DNA from: Acidimicrobiales bacterium
GTDB lineage: Bacteria; Actinomycetota; Acidimicrobiia; Acidimicrobiales; Palsa-688
DNA: 60,885 nucleotides
Reading direction: 5' to 3'
NCBI GenBank assembly: GCA_019241495.1
Contig: JAFAWZ010000273.1
Coordinates: 1 to 60,885 of the forward strand
This document shows, one piece after another, positions 7,670 through 15,085 of the stretch (within the stretch, counting starts at the first letter, position 1; each line of letters opens with the position of its first letter). The position numbers and the translations under genes were made by a program. A model generated the notes under the pieces. The model made no database searches and was not told the origin of the DNA. It saw only the letters and a program-made list of their open reading frames with translations.

Positions 7670-8122
7670 TCACGGCATGGCGTCCACGTGGAAGGTGCCT
7701 ATGAGCTCGTTGGCCCGGGCGCTCGACACGACCCGGTTCGTCATCGATCCGATGACCGAGTACATGCAGAACGCCCTCCCTGCAACGGTGAAGAACCGCT
7801 GCACGCCGGCCTGGCCCCGTATGGTGCGTTGCAGCTGCCGGGGTCGGTACGAGTCCGGCGTCACTCCCGGTACCGCGGTGAGCGTCGTGAACAGCGGAGT
7901 GCCGGCCGCCTCGGGCCCGAACTCCAAGAAGCTGACGAAGACGTCGTCCGGTCCGAGCGCTTCGACCAACCCACTCCCGTAGTCGCCCCGTTGCGACGGT
8001 AGCGGGACGGTGGCCGCGTGCATGATGGGGTAGGTGCGCTCGCCCGCTGCAGCCTCCCGGCGGTAGATGGTCGCCTCCCAGCCAGGCGGAGGGGTGACGG
8101 CCAGCCCGGCGGCATTGATCAA
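7670..8122 (-). CDS. Conserved-looking protein of unknown function in mau-like operon (150 aa)
   Basis: Not recognised. It starts with TTG at 8122, 8 bp after the stop of the thioredoxin gene, and ends 7 bp before the mauE-like start. The 150 residues begin with NAAGLAVTPPPGWEATIYRR and continue as an alpha/beta soluble domain without transmembrane segments (PSQRGDYGSGLVEALGPDDVFVSFLEFGPEAAG). The opening resembles short domains that start with 'lav-PPGW-a-iy', which occur in secreted or membrane-attached actinobacterial proteins, but no signal peptide is evident. One cysteine (FCMYSV). Its place inside the cluster suggests a part in the same process. Confidence 0.65.
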   Translation of the reverse strand: MINAAGLAVTPPPGWEATIYRREAAAGERTYPIMHAATVPLPSQRGDYGSGLVEALGPDDVFVSFLEFGPEAAGTPLFTTLTAVPGVTPDSYRPRQLQRTIRGQAGVQRFFTVAGRAFCMYSVIGSMTNRVVSSARANELIGTFHVDAMP

Positions 8123-8130
8123 CCGGGAGG

Positions 8131-8883
8131 TCAGCCTCGACCCCCGGCGTCGGTCAACGAGGTCGGGTAGAGCCGGGGATCGCCGGGCTCGATGCCCGAC
8201 GCCCTCAGTTGGGCGTCGACCGCGTCGTCGCGGCGCTGGTCGGCCGCAGAGCGCTCATGCCAGCCGCGGGTGTGGGGTCTGGTGGCGCCGTCCGCAACCG
8301 CGTTGGAGACCAGCTGCTTGACCTCCTCCCATCCGGCCGCCACTCCCTCGCCGACGACTCGCCCGGCCGGGCCCGAGACGTACACGAAGTAAGGGGCGTA
8401 GGGGATGTCGTAGTACTCCCAGGCTTCTGAAGACATGACCACTGGGATCGACCCGGCCAGGGCGGCGATGGCCCCGGGGGATTCCGCCTCCCCACCTCGA
8501 GTCACCGTGACCAGGCGAGCGCCCCCGGGTACGTCGGGCGGGCCTGCTCTGAAGGCGTCCCAGAAACCCCGGCAGGTGCTGCAGCCCGAGGTCAAGAACG
8601 CGATCAGGGTGTCGTGACCGACACCGGTCACGGCCAGGCTGAGGGCATCCCCACCGGGGGTCGATCCGGTGAGGTCAACGACGTCGGTGGAACTCGGCCG
8701 GGCCGGGGTCGGCCGGACGCCGGGCGCGGCTACGGGCACCGAACCGGCTCCGCCGGACGGATCCAGCTCCACCCCGAGGCGGTGCAGAGCCCGCAGGACC
8801 TCGGCGTGACCACGTAGGAGACCAGCCACGAGCAGACCCAGCAGCCCAACCGCGACGGTCAGCCCCACCAGGAGCGCGACCAT
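8131..8883 (-). CDS. MauD/TlpA-like membrane-anchored thioredoxin
   Basis: 250 residues, ATG at 8883. Residues 2-24 form one transmembrane anchor, followed by a short helix (EVLRALHRLGVELDP) and a linker. A thioredoxin fold then shows CSTC at 101-104 in FLTSGCSTCRGFW and the cis-proline loop IPYAPYF (P164). The tail (200-250) is charged and lacks a known fold. MauD/TlpA proteins act outside the membrane as disulfide oxidoreductases. It is the first gene of the run 8883 to 4528, all minus strand with gaps of 8 bp or less or overlaps, and fits the MauD role next to a MauE-like protein. Confidence 0.8.
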   Translation of the reverse strand: MVALLVGLTVAVGLLGLLVAGLLRGHAEVLRALHRLGVELDPSGGAGSVPVAAPGVRPTPARPSSTDVVDLTGSTPGGDALSLAVTGVGHDTLIAFLTSGCSTCRGFWDAFRAGPPDVPGGARLVTVTRGGEAESPGAIAALAGSIPVVMSSEAWEYYDIPYAPYFVYVSGPAGRVVGEGVAAGWEEVKQLVSNAVADGATRPHTRGWHERSAADQRRDDAVDAQLRASGIEPGDPRLYPTSLTDAGGRG

Positions 8884-8943
8884 CCCTCATTGATAGCAGG
8901 CCCGGCCGGTTCCGTCGTCGCGCACGGCTCCGATACCCAGGTC

Positions 8944-9261
8944 TCAGGCGCCATCAGGACCTCGATCAGCCCGTTCGCTACCTACGATCGAGCCATCCGA
9001 GAACAGGTACTCCTGCAAGTGACCCTCGAGCACAGCGTCGTGGCGGCGAAGCCATTCGAGCACCATGGAGGCGTGCTCTTGTTCCTCGTCGCGGTTGTGG
9101 ACCAGGATGGCGCGGAGCTCCGGGTCGGTGGTGGCGTCGATGCGCTGGTCGTACCAGTCGACGGCCTCCAACTCCTCGACAAGCGAAGCCACCGCCCGAT
9201 GACGGTCGATGGTCTCCGCTCGTAGTTTGGATTGGTCTTCGTGTAGCCCTTCGCTGCTCAC
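8944..9261 (-). CDS. Encapsulated-ferritin-type (EncFtn) ferroxidase
   Basis: 105 residues, nearly the length of characterised EncFtn. The two-helix core reads VEELEAVDWYDQR and HNRDEEQEHASMVLEWLRR, a close match to the Rhodospirillum rubrum protein: the iron-site residues correspond to E30, E60 and H63, with W36 and Y37 nearby. Such proteins form rings that oxidise Fe(II) and normally sit inside an encapsulin shell, guided by a short C-terminal peptide. Here the tail (IVGSERADRGPDGA) shows no obvious targeting peptide and no encapsulin gene is present within the window. It is 60 bp upstream of the mau-like operon on the same strand and divergent from rarA. Confidence 0.88.
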   Translation of the reverse strand: MSSEGLHEDQSKLRAETIDRHRAVASLVEELEAVDWYDQRIDATTDPELRAILVHNRDEEQEHASMVLEWLRRHDAVLEGHLQEYLFSDGSIVGSERADRGPDGA

Positions 9262-9303
9262 CGCCCGTTTATACCCACCCCGTGACGACCTCTTAGCCTA
9301 GAG

Positions 9304-10680
9304 GTGATGCCTTCAAGGGACCGGGACGACCTGTTCGAGGCGGCCCTGCGACAACGAATGGCGGAGCGGGCCCCGTTGGCGGCCCGCATGCGTCCCACCA
9401 AGCTCGGCGAGGTGGTGGGCCAGCGGCACCTGCTCGGCCCAGGCGGCCCTCTCCGGGCCCTGATCGAGACGGATCGGCTCTCGTCGATCGTGTTGTGGGG
9501 GCCGCCCGGTACGGGCAAGACCACCTTGGCCAGCGTCGTGGCCGCCCAGACCGACCGCGAGTTCGTGTCGTTGTCCGCGGTGAGCGCGGGGGTGAAGGAC
9601 GTGCGCGAGGTCCTCGAAGCCGCCCGGCGCCGGCTGGCCGAGGACGGTCGGGGGACCATCTTGTTCCTCGACGAGGTGCACCGGTTCAACAAGAGCCAGC
9701 AGGACGCCCTGCTACCCGGGGTGGAATCGGGCATCATCACCCTCATCGGAGCGACCACGGAGAACCCTTTCTTCGAGGTGAACGCCCCCCTTCTGAGCCG
9801 CTCGACGGTGTTCCGCCTGCACCCGTTGTCCGAGGAGGACCTGAGCGAGCTGGTGAACCGGGCGCTCGACCGCGAAGGGGCGACCATCAGCGATGCCGCC
9901 CTCACCCATCTTGTCGACATGGCGGGCGGCGACGCGAGAGCGGCTCTGACCACTCTGGAGATGGCTCTGGCCCTTGCTGAGCAAAAAGAGGTCGGGCTGG
10001 AGGACGTGGAACGGGCCCGTCAATCGCGCGTCCTGCCCTACGGCGAAGACGATCACTACGACGTCATCTCGGCGTTCATCAAGTCCATCCGGGGATCCGA
10101 TCCAGACGCCGGCCTGTACTGGCTGGCCCGGATGCTGCAGGCGGGGGAGGATGCCCGGTTCGTCGCCCGGCGCCTGGTGATCCTCGCTTCAGAGGATGTG
10201 GGCATGGCCGATCCTCTTGGCCTGGTCCTGGCCGACGCGGCGGCCCGGGCGGTCGAGTTCGTCGGATTGCCCGAGGCGGGCCTCAATCTGGCTCACGCGG
10301 TCGTGTACCTGGCCACCGCTCCGAAGTCCAACTCCGTGACGGCCGGACTCATCCGAGCGAACGAGGACGTCGCCCGCCGCCCGCCCGCCGCCGTGCCCGG
10401 CCCGCTCCGGTCGGTCCACCCCTACCAGCGCAACAAGCTCGAAGAAGGCGGGGACTATGTTTACCCGCACAACGATCCGAGCGGGTTCGTGCGCCAGGAG
10501 TACCGCCCGACCGAGATCGCCGGGGAGATGGGCACGGCGAGTCGACGCGTCTACTACCGGCCCTCGTCCCACGGCCTCGAAGCAGGAATCGAGGCTCGGC
10601 TCAGGGAGTGGTGGGGCGACGCCCCCTACGACGGGGAGAACTGGTGGGAATTCCAGAAGTTCGACGATCCGCGCCGGTGA
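9304..10680 (+). CDS. rarA: Replication-associated recombination protein A (RarA/MgsA AAA ATPase)
   Basis: 458 residues. GTG at 9304 is followed directly by an ATG at 9307; either may be used, and no strong ribosome site is seen. PLAARMRPTKLGEVVGQ precedes Walker A GPPGTGKTT (66-74) and Walker B ILFLDEVHRFNK (119-130). Sensor 1 lies in LIGATTENPFFEVNAPLLSR, and the C-terminal tetramerisation part contains YWLARMLQAGEDARFVARR, all highly typical of RarA. The ATPase acts at stalled forks and single-strand gaps, interacting with SSB and clamp loader in model bacteria. It overlaps the next gene by GTGA. Confidence 0.95.
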   Translation: MMPSRDRDDLFEAALRQRMAERAPLAARMRPTKLGEVVGQRHLLGPGGPLRALIETDRLSSIVLWGPPGTGKTTLASVVAAQTDREFVSLSAVSAGVKDVREVLEAARRRLAEDGRGTILFLDEVHRFNKSQQDALLPGVESGIITLIGATTENPFFEVNAPLLSRSTVFRLHPLSEEDLSELVNRALDREGATISDAALTHLVDMAGGDARAALTTLEMALALAEQKEVGLEDVERARQSRVLPYGEDDHYDVISAFIKSIRGSDPDAGLYWLARMLQAGEDARFVARRLVILASEDVGMADPLGLVLADAAARAVEFVGLPEAGLNLAHAVVYLATAPKSNSVTAGLIRANEDVARRPPAAVPGPLRSVHPYQRNKLEEGGDYVYPHNDPSGFVRQEYRPTEIAGEMGTASRRVYYRPSSHGLEAGIEARLREWWGDAPYDGENWWEFQKFDDPRR

Positions 10681-11318
10681 CCGAATTCCGCGACCGCCGC
10701 GAGGCGGGCCGGCGGCTGGCCGAGCTCGTCGCCCACCACATGGAGGAGAGCCCGGCACCAGAAGGTTTGGTCGCCGCCCTACCGCGAGGTGGTGTCCCGG
10801 TCGCGTTCGAGGTCGCCCGCTTCCTCGGGTGGCCGTTGGACGTGGTTCTCGTCCGCAAGCTGGGTGTGCCCGTCCAGCCCGAGCTGGCCTTCGGGGCCAT
10901 CGGGGAGGACGCCACGAAGGTCCTGAATCCCGACGTGGTCCGAGCCGCGGCCCTCACGGTCGGGCAAGTGGCCGAGGTCGAGCGCCGCCAGCTCGAACAA
11001 CTCGACCGGCAAGCCGCGGTGTACCGGAGCGGACGGCCCCCGTTGAGCGTGGCCGGGCGGACCGTGGTCGTGGTCGACGACGGTATGGCTACCGGAGCAT
11101 CGGCACGGGTTGCGTGCCAGGTTCTACAGGCCCGCGACGCCACCCGGCTGATCGTCGCGGTGCCGGTGGCAACCCGGTCGGTCGTCGAGGATCTTCGCTA
11201 CGACGTGGAGGTGGTGTGCCCCCTCACTCCCGACCACATGGTCGCGGTGGGCCAGTGGTACCGGGACTTCTCGCAGGTGCCGGAGGAAGAGGTCGTCCAG
11301 CTCCTGGGAGCGAGCTGA
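10677..11318 (+). CDS. Phosphoribosyltransferase-fold protein
   Basis: 213 residues; the GTG at 10677 overlaps the rarA stop. FRDRREAGRRLAELV at the start and VAALPRGGVPVAFEVA with VLVRKLGVPVQPELAFGAI are blocks of the actinobacterial 'phosphoribosyltransferase' family often found next to erythromycin-esterase or dienelactone-hydrolase domains. The PRPP-binding loop is VVVVDDGMATGAS (about 124-136). The substrate is unknown for most members. The gene is translationally coupled to rarA, but a functional link is not established. Confidence 0.85.
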   Translation: MTEFRDRREAGRRLAELVAHHMEESPAPEGLVAALPRGGVPVAFEVARFLGWPLDVVLVRKLGVPVQPELAFGAIGEDATKVLNPDVVRAAALTVGQVAEVERRQLEQLDRQAAVYRSGRPPLSVAGRTVVVVDDGMATGASARVACQVLQARDATRLIVAVPVATRSVVEDLRYDVEVVCPLTPDHMVAVGQWYRDFSQVPEEEVVQLLGAS

Positions 11319-11336
11319 GTGCCTGCGACCACCGAC

Positions 11337-11675
11337 TCAGTCGCCGTCGGATATGAGGACGCTTCGGTCCATGGCCCGGCGAGGATGGCGGCGGCGGTCG
11401 CCTCCCCTTCGGTTGGGGCCGGAGTACGGCTTGTCTTCGTAGTCGTCGTCCGCGGTACCGTCCACGTCCAGGCCGGTGCCCATGCTGTCGTCCAACGTGG
11501 CGTCCAAGTCGGCCCACGTGAACCTCGCCCCGCTGCCCGTCGTCGCGGTCTCGATCGGATGGTCCCCGTCTCCGGCCAAGGCACGCAGGATGTGCATTGC
11601 GGCCGACGAGCTCAATGAGCGTTCCATGACCGCGACGATGGACCGGGTATCCCAAGCGCGGCCCTCACTTTTCAC
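11337..11675 (-). CDS. Hypothetical protein (112 aa)
   Basis: Not recognised. GTG at 11675 or ATG at 11627 (MERSLSSSAAMHILRALAG) could be the start. The centre is acidic (DLDATLDDSMGTGLDVDGTADDDY) and the end strongly basic (GPNRRGGDRRRHPRRAMDR). It is convergent with the phosphoribosyltransferase gene. A competing plus-strand frame overlaps it, but the minus frame has the more protein-like composition. Confidence 0.45.
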   Translation of the reverse strand: MKSEGRAWDTRSIVAVMERSLSSSAAMHILRALAGDGDHPIETATTGSGARFTWADLDATLDDSMGTGLDVDGTADDDYEDKPYSGPNRRGGDRRRHPRRAMDRSVLISDGD

Positions 11676-11840
11676 AACGACCCCACAAACGCTCGTCTTC
11701 CCTGGTCAGAGCCTGTTTCACGATGAATTGGGCGTTCCAGTGGGGTTCGGGTTCCGGGCCTTTCCGACACATATTTCCGAGTCGAGGGAAATCCACCGAG
11801 CAGACGCTCGCCCGGCGGACCCAACTCTCGCCATGGACCC

Positions 11841-12511
11841 CTAGCCCGATGCCAGGAGGCCGTCTAGGAACGTGGTGATGAGCCGGTCCCGCTCGAAGCG
11901 CGTCACGATTCGTACGGGAGGCCGGTGTGGCGATCGCTCGTTGGCGGCGGAGGCCCGTCGATCCACGAGCAACATCCCCCGGCTCTGCTCGGACCTGAGC
12001 TCGACGTCTATAGGGTGCCTCTCGCCACGACGCCAGCGACGGGTCGACTGCCACGACCGCGGCACAGGGGTCGTGCACGGGGCAACCCCGGCGCTGACGG
12101 TGGCCAGGGTCGGAGTGGCCAGAGTAGAAGTCCAGGTAGTGCTGGAGGACCTGCCAGGCGAAGCGGCCCGCCGCGGTGTCGCTTCGCTCTATGCGGGCCA
12201 GGTCCTCCTCTTCCAGCCAGGTGGCCATGGTGACGTCGAGGCCCACCTGGGTGACCCTCCACGGCGCACCGAACACCAGTCGTGCCGCTTCGGGGTCCAG
12301 AGCGACGTTCGCCTCCGCGTAAGGGGTGATGTTTCCCGGGTGCTCCACCGTTCCTCCCATCACCACGACATCGGACACCAGCGCCGCCACCTCGGGATCG
12401 AGCAGCAGGGCGAGGGCCAAGTTGGTGAGGGGACCCGTGGCCACGATGGTGCACTGGCCTGGATGGGCCCGAACGATACGGAGCAGCTGGACGGCGGCCG
12501 GATCCGTCACC
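11841..12511 (-). pseudogene. Inosine-uridine nucleoside hydrolase, 5'-truncated and frameshifted
   Basis: The middle and end of a nucleoside hydrolase are readable. TIVATGPLTNLALAL, DVVVMGGTVEHPGN, YAEANVALDPEAARLVF and HDPCAAVVAVDPSL are in one frame; the C-terminal part IDVELRSEQSRGMLLVDRR and RFERDRLITTFLDGLLASG is in another (74-residue frame ending at 11841). The switch lies near 12035. The N-terminal third with the Asp-rich calcium/ribose site (DTDxGxDD) is missing; the match starts abruptly at about 12511, where sequence of an oppositely oriented permease begins. So the gene is dead by two lesions, unless the assembly is wrong here. Confidence 0.85.
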
Positions 12512-12532
12512 ACCGAGCGCCCAGCTGGCGGG

Positions 12533-12787
12533 GAGGGCGCCCTCCTCGTGTTCGCCCTGCTGGTCATGCCAGCCGCGTCGGCGCAGCAGCTCACTGCACG
12601 CCCGGTTCTGAGCCTCACCTTCAGCGTCGCCCTTGCCCTCGTCATCGCGTGGGTCGGACTGGGGATCTCCTACTTCTCGACCTATCCCCCGGGGTTCTGG
12701 ATCACGACCGTCGGCTTCGTCGTCTACCTGGCCGCGGTAGCGGGTCGGGCTGCCACGGAGCGGCTCATCAGGGGGTCCCCATCCTGA
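12533..12787 (+). pseudogene. Metal (zinc/manganese) ABC transporter permease, C-terminal remnant
   Basis: About 84 codons of a ZnuB/MntB-type permease: LLVFALLVMPAASAQQLTARP, then LSVALALV-like helices, ISYFSTYPPGFWITTVGFVVYLAAVAGR and a stop at 12787. The first 180 or so residues expected for the family are absent; upstream in the same frame only the antisense of the hydrolase remnant is found. The next gene is a complete permease of the same family, so this was the first of two permease genes of one uptake system. The ATPase and binding protein that usually precede it are gone from this spot. Confidence 0.85.
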
Positions 12788-12801
12788 CCGGCATCTCGCA
12801 C

Positions 12802-13641
12802 ATGCTCTCCCACCCGTTCATGGTGCGGGCCTTCGAGGCAGGCAGCGTGATCGCGGTGGCCTGCGGGCTGATCGGGTACTTCGTGGTCCTCCGGGCTCAG
12901 GTATTCGCGGGCGACGCCCTGTCCCACGTGGCGTTCACCGCCGCCCTCGCCGCCTTGGCGGCCGGGCTCGACCTGCGGTTGGGGCTGTTCGCCGGGTGTG
13001 CCCTCTTCGGTGCGGCCATCGCCGTCATCGGACCAAGAGGACGGGCCGATGACGTCGTCATCGGGAACGCCTTCGCTTGGATACTCGGCCTCGGCGCTCT
13101 GTCCCTCACCCTCTACACCACGAGCTCGTCGAACGGAGTCGCCGGGGTGAACGTGCTCTTCGGGTCCATATTCGGGTTGAGTCGTTCGCAAGCCGGCCTG
13201 GCCACCGCCATCGGCGCCGGGGTCGTCGTCGCGGCCGTCGTCATAGCCCCGCCCCTATTGTTCGCCTCCGTGGACGGCTCGGTGGCCGCCGCGGCCGGAA
13301 TCCCCGTGAGGCTCCTCGGCGTCATCTTCCTTGCCCTGGTCGGAGTCACCGCGGGGGAGGCGACTCAGGCGGTCGGCTCGCTCCTCCTGCTCGGCCTGCT
13401 CGCCGGGCCGGCCGGGGCCGCTCACAAGCTCACCGACCGGCCCTGGCTGGGCCTTCTCCTGTCGGCCGGGCAGGCCGTGTTGTCGTTGTGGGCCGGGCTC
13501 ATCCTCTCCTACAACTCGCCCCGCCTACCGCCCTCGTTCAGCATCCTGGCCGTCAGCACAGGCCTGTACGTGCTCTCCCACATCCGCCCCATACGCGTGC
13601 CGAAGGCCCATAGGAACTCTGTAGCCTTCACCCGGAAATGA
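12802..13641 (+). CDS. Metal ABC transporter permease (ZnuB/AztB family)
   Basis: 279 residues, ATG at 12802, 14 bp after the remnant. It has the family order: LSHPFMVRAFEAGSVIAVACGLIGYFVVLR, AGDALSHVAFTAALAAL (the conserved DALSHV block), GNAFAWILGLGALSLTLY, NVLFGSIFGLS, GVTAGEATQAVGSLLLLGLLAGPAGAAHKLTDRPW. About eight membrane segments. Such permeases import Zn(II) or Mn(II) with a lipoprotein and an ATPase. Here both partners are missing from the neighbourhood, so function depends on genes elsewhere. Stop overlaps the DedA start (ATGA). Confidence 0.88.
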   Translation: MLSHPFMVRAFEAGSVIAVACGLIGYFVVLRAQVFAGDALSHVAFTAALAALAAGLDLRLGLFAGCALFGAAIAVIGPRGRADDVVIGNAFAWILGLGALSLTLYTTSSSNGVAGVNVLFGSIFGLSRSQAGLATAIGAGVVVAAVVIAPPLLFASVDGSVAAAAGIPVRLLGVIFLALVGVTAGEATQAVGSLLLLGLLAGPAGAAHKLTDRPWLGLLLSAGQAVLSLWAGLILSYNSPRLPPSFSILAVSTGLYVLSHIRPIRVPKAHRNSVAFTRK

Positions 13642-14267
13642 ACGTCCACCACCTCCTGACCACCTATGGCTACGCGGCGGTGTTCGTGTTCGTGGGCATC
13701 GAGAGCCTCGGGATCCCCCTCCCCGGGGAGACCATGCTCATCACAGCCGGGGCCTACGCGGGGAGCACCCACAAGCTCTCGGTTTGGGGCATCGTGGCGG
13801 CTTCCATAGCGGGAGCCATCATCGGCGACAACATCGGCTTCTGGATCGGGGACAAGGGTGGCTACCGGCTCCTTCACCGCTACGGCCGCTACATCCGCTT
13901 CGACGAGCCGAAGATGAAGATCGGTCGGTACATATTCGACCGGCACGGTCCCAAAGTCGTCTTCTTCGGGCGGTTCGTATCGGTCTTGCGGACCTACGCC
14001 GCCTTCCTGGCTGGGACCAACCGGATGTCCTGGCGCAAGTTCCTGATATTCAACGCGGCCGGCGGCGTCATCTGGTCGGCGATCTACGGTTTCGTCGCCT
14101 ACGGGGCCGGCCACACCCTGCACCGGCTCTCCGGCACCATAAACCTGGTGCTCGGGATCGTGGCGGTCATCGCGATAGCCACCGCCTTCGTAGTCATGCG
14201 TCGGCACATCAAGAAGTTGGAGGCGACCGCCGAGGCCGCTTACCCAGGGCCCCTCCCCGCCGAGTAA
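13638..14267 (+). CDS. DedA family membrane protein
   Basis: 209 residues. Early block GIESLGIPLPGETMLITAGAYAG (20-42), then GAIIGDNIGFWIGDKGG, and FFGRFVSVLRTYAAFLAGTNRMSWRKFLIFNAAGGVIWS, where the Arg residues of FxRFxxxxR are the conserved pair. Four to five membrane segments. DedA/DUF in other bacteria act as phospholipid scramblases or undecaprenyl-phosphate flippases and support proton-motive-force balance. Coupled to the metal permease by a 4-bp overlap. Followed by a large inverted repeat. Confidence 0.9.
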   Translation: MNVHHLLTTYGYAAVFVFVGIESLGIPLPGETMLITAGAYAGSTHKLSVWGIVAASIAGAIIGDNIGFWIGDKGGYRLLHRYGRYIRFDEPKMKIGRYIFDRHGPKVVFFGRFVSVLRTYAAFLAGTNRMSWRKFLIFNAAGGVIWSAIYGFVAYGAGHTLHRLSGTINLVLGIVAVIAIATAFVVMRRHIKKLEATAEAAYPGPLPAE

Positions 14268-14279
14268 GGCCCCGCCTTC

Positions 14280-14355
14280 GAACTACCTGGACGGCCCGCG
14301 CCAAGTTTTCCCTTGGTGCCGCTCCCGTTTCGGCCTGCGGCCGTCCAGGTAGTTC
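14280..14355. repeat. 76-bp element with perfect 17-bp inverted ends
   Basis: GAACTACCTGGACGGCC (14280-14296) is repeated exactly in inverse at 14339-14355. Inside lies a second small hairpin, CCAAG/CTTGG (14301-14305 with 14313-14317). The element fills the 104-bp gap between convergent dedA and livF. It may be a strong bidirectional terminator (without T-run) or a miniature mobile/palindromic repeat. Confidence 0.8.
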
Positions 14356-14371
14356 TGTGGCGGTCCCTGGG

Positions 14372-15085
14372 TCAGCCGGTCAGGTATACGGTACGGATCT
14401 CTTCGCCCCGGCTCATGATCTCGGCTTGCGGAAGCTCCAGCATGATGCGCCCTTCTTGCATGATGTAGACGCGGTCAGCCACTTTGGACATGGCCGACAT
14501 GTGCTGCTCGACGAGGATCACCGACATCCCGGTCTCTCGTACATAATCACGCAGCCTCGACAGGAGCCGCAGGCTGACCCGCTGTGACAGTCCGAATGAC
14601 AGCTCGTCGATCAGCAGCAGTCGTGGTCGGCGGACTATGGCCCGGGCCAAGGCAAGCATCTGCTGCTCGCCGCCGCTCAGAAGCCCGGACCGGATGGAGA
14701 GACGGCTCGTGAGCTCCGGGAAGAGGCGGCACGCCTCGTCGAGGTCGGCGCGCGCCACATCGAGGTTCTCAGAAACGGTCAGGGAAGGAAACACGCTGCG
14801 GCCTTCGGGCACCAACCCGAGAATGCTCTGTGTTCGCTTGTAAGCGGACCCCGATATGAGCTGCCCATCGACGATCACCTGGCCGGCCACGCCGGAGAGG
14901 AGTCCGGCGACGGCTTTCAGGGTCGTGCTCTTACCCGCGCCGTTGCGGCCGAGAAGCCCGACGATCTCGCCGTGGCCAACATGAAGGTCGAGTCCGTGAA
15001 CCACCGTTTGCGGGCCGTACCCCGCCTGCAGGCCGACGATGCGGACCCGGATCTCATCCGAGTCGTCTACCGGCCCCGGGCTCAT
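14372..15085 (-). CDS. livF: Branched-chain-type amino acid ABC transporter ATPase (LivF)
   Basis: 237 residues, ATG overlapping the stop of the fused LivHMG gene. Walker A GRNGAGKST (46-54), Q-loop GLVPEGRSVFPSLTV typical of LivF, signature LLSGGEQQMLALARA, Walker B LLLIDELSFGL, H-loop VEQH. LivF is the second ATPase of HAAT-type importers. The D-loop has Ser-Phe (ELSFGLS) as in many actinobacterial copies. Terminal gene of the minus-strand run that begins with hyuA; the substrate is probably set by the LivK-like protein. Confidence 0.92.
   Translation of the reverse strand: MSPGPVDDSDEIRVRIVGLQAGYGPQTVVHGLDLHVGHGEIVGLLGRNGAGKSTTLKAVAGLLSGVAGQVIVDGQLISGSAYKRTQSILGLVPEGRSVFPSLTVSENLDVARADLDEACRLFPELTSRLSIRSGLLSGGEQQMLALARAIVRRPRLLLIDELSFGLSQRVSLRLLSRLRDYVRETGMSVILVEQHMSAMSKVADRVYIMQEGRIMLELPQAEIMSRGEEIRTVYLTG

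Noticed and set aside
11319..11618. Plus-strand 99-residue frame opposite the 112-aa gene
   Set aside because: No ribosome site or domain; the minus frame has better composition and a plausible start.
11665..12645. Continuous minus-strand frame of 326 codons
   Set aside because: Only its middle is nucleoside hydrolase; the first 45 codons are antisense to the permease remnant and the last 120 are out of frame. Treated as a pseudogene.
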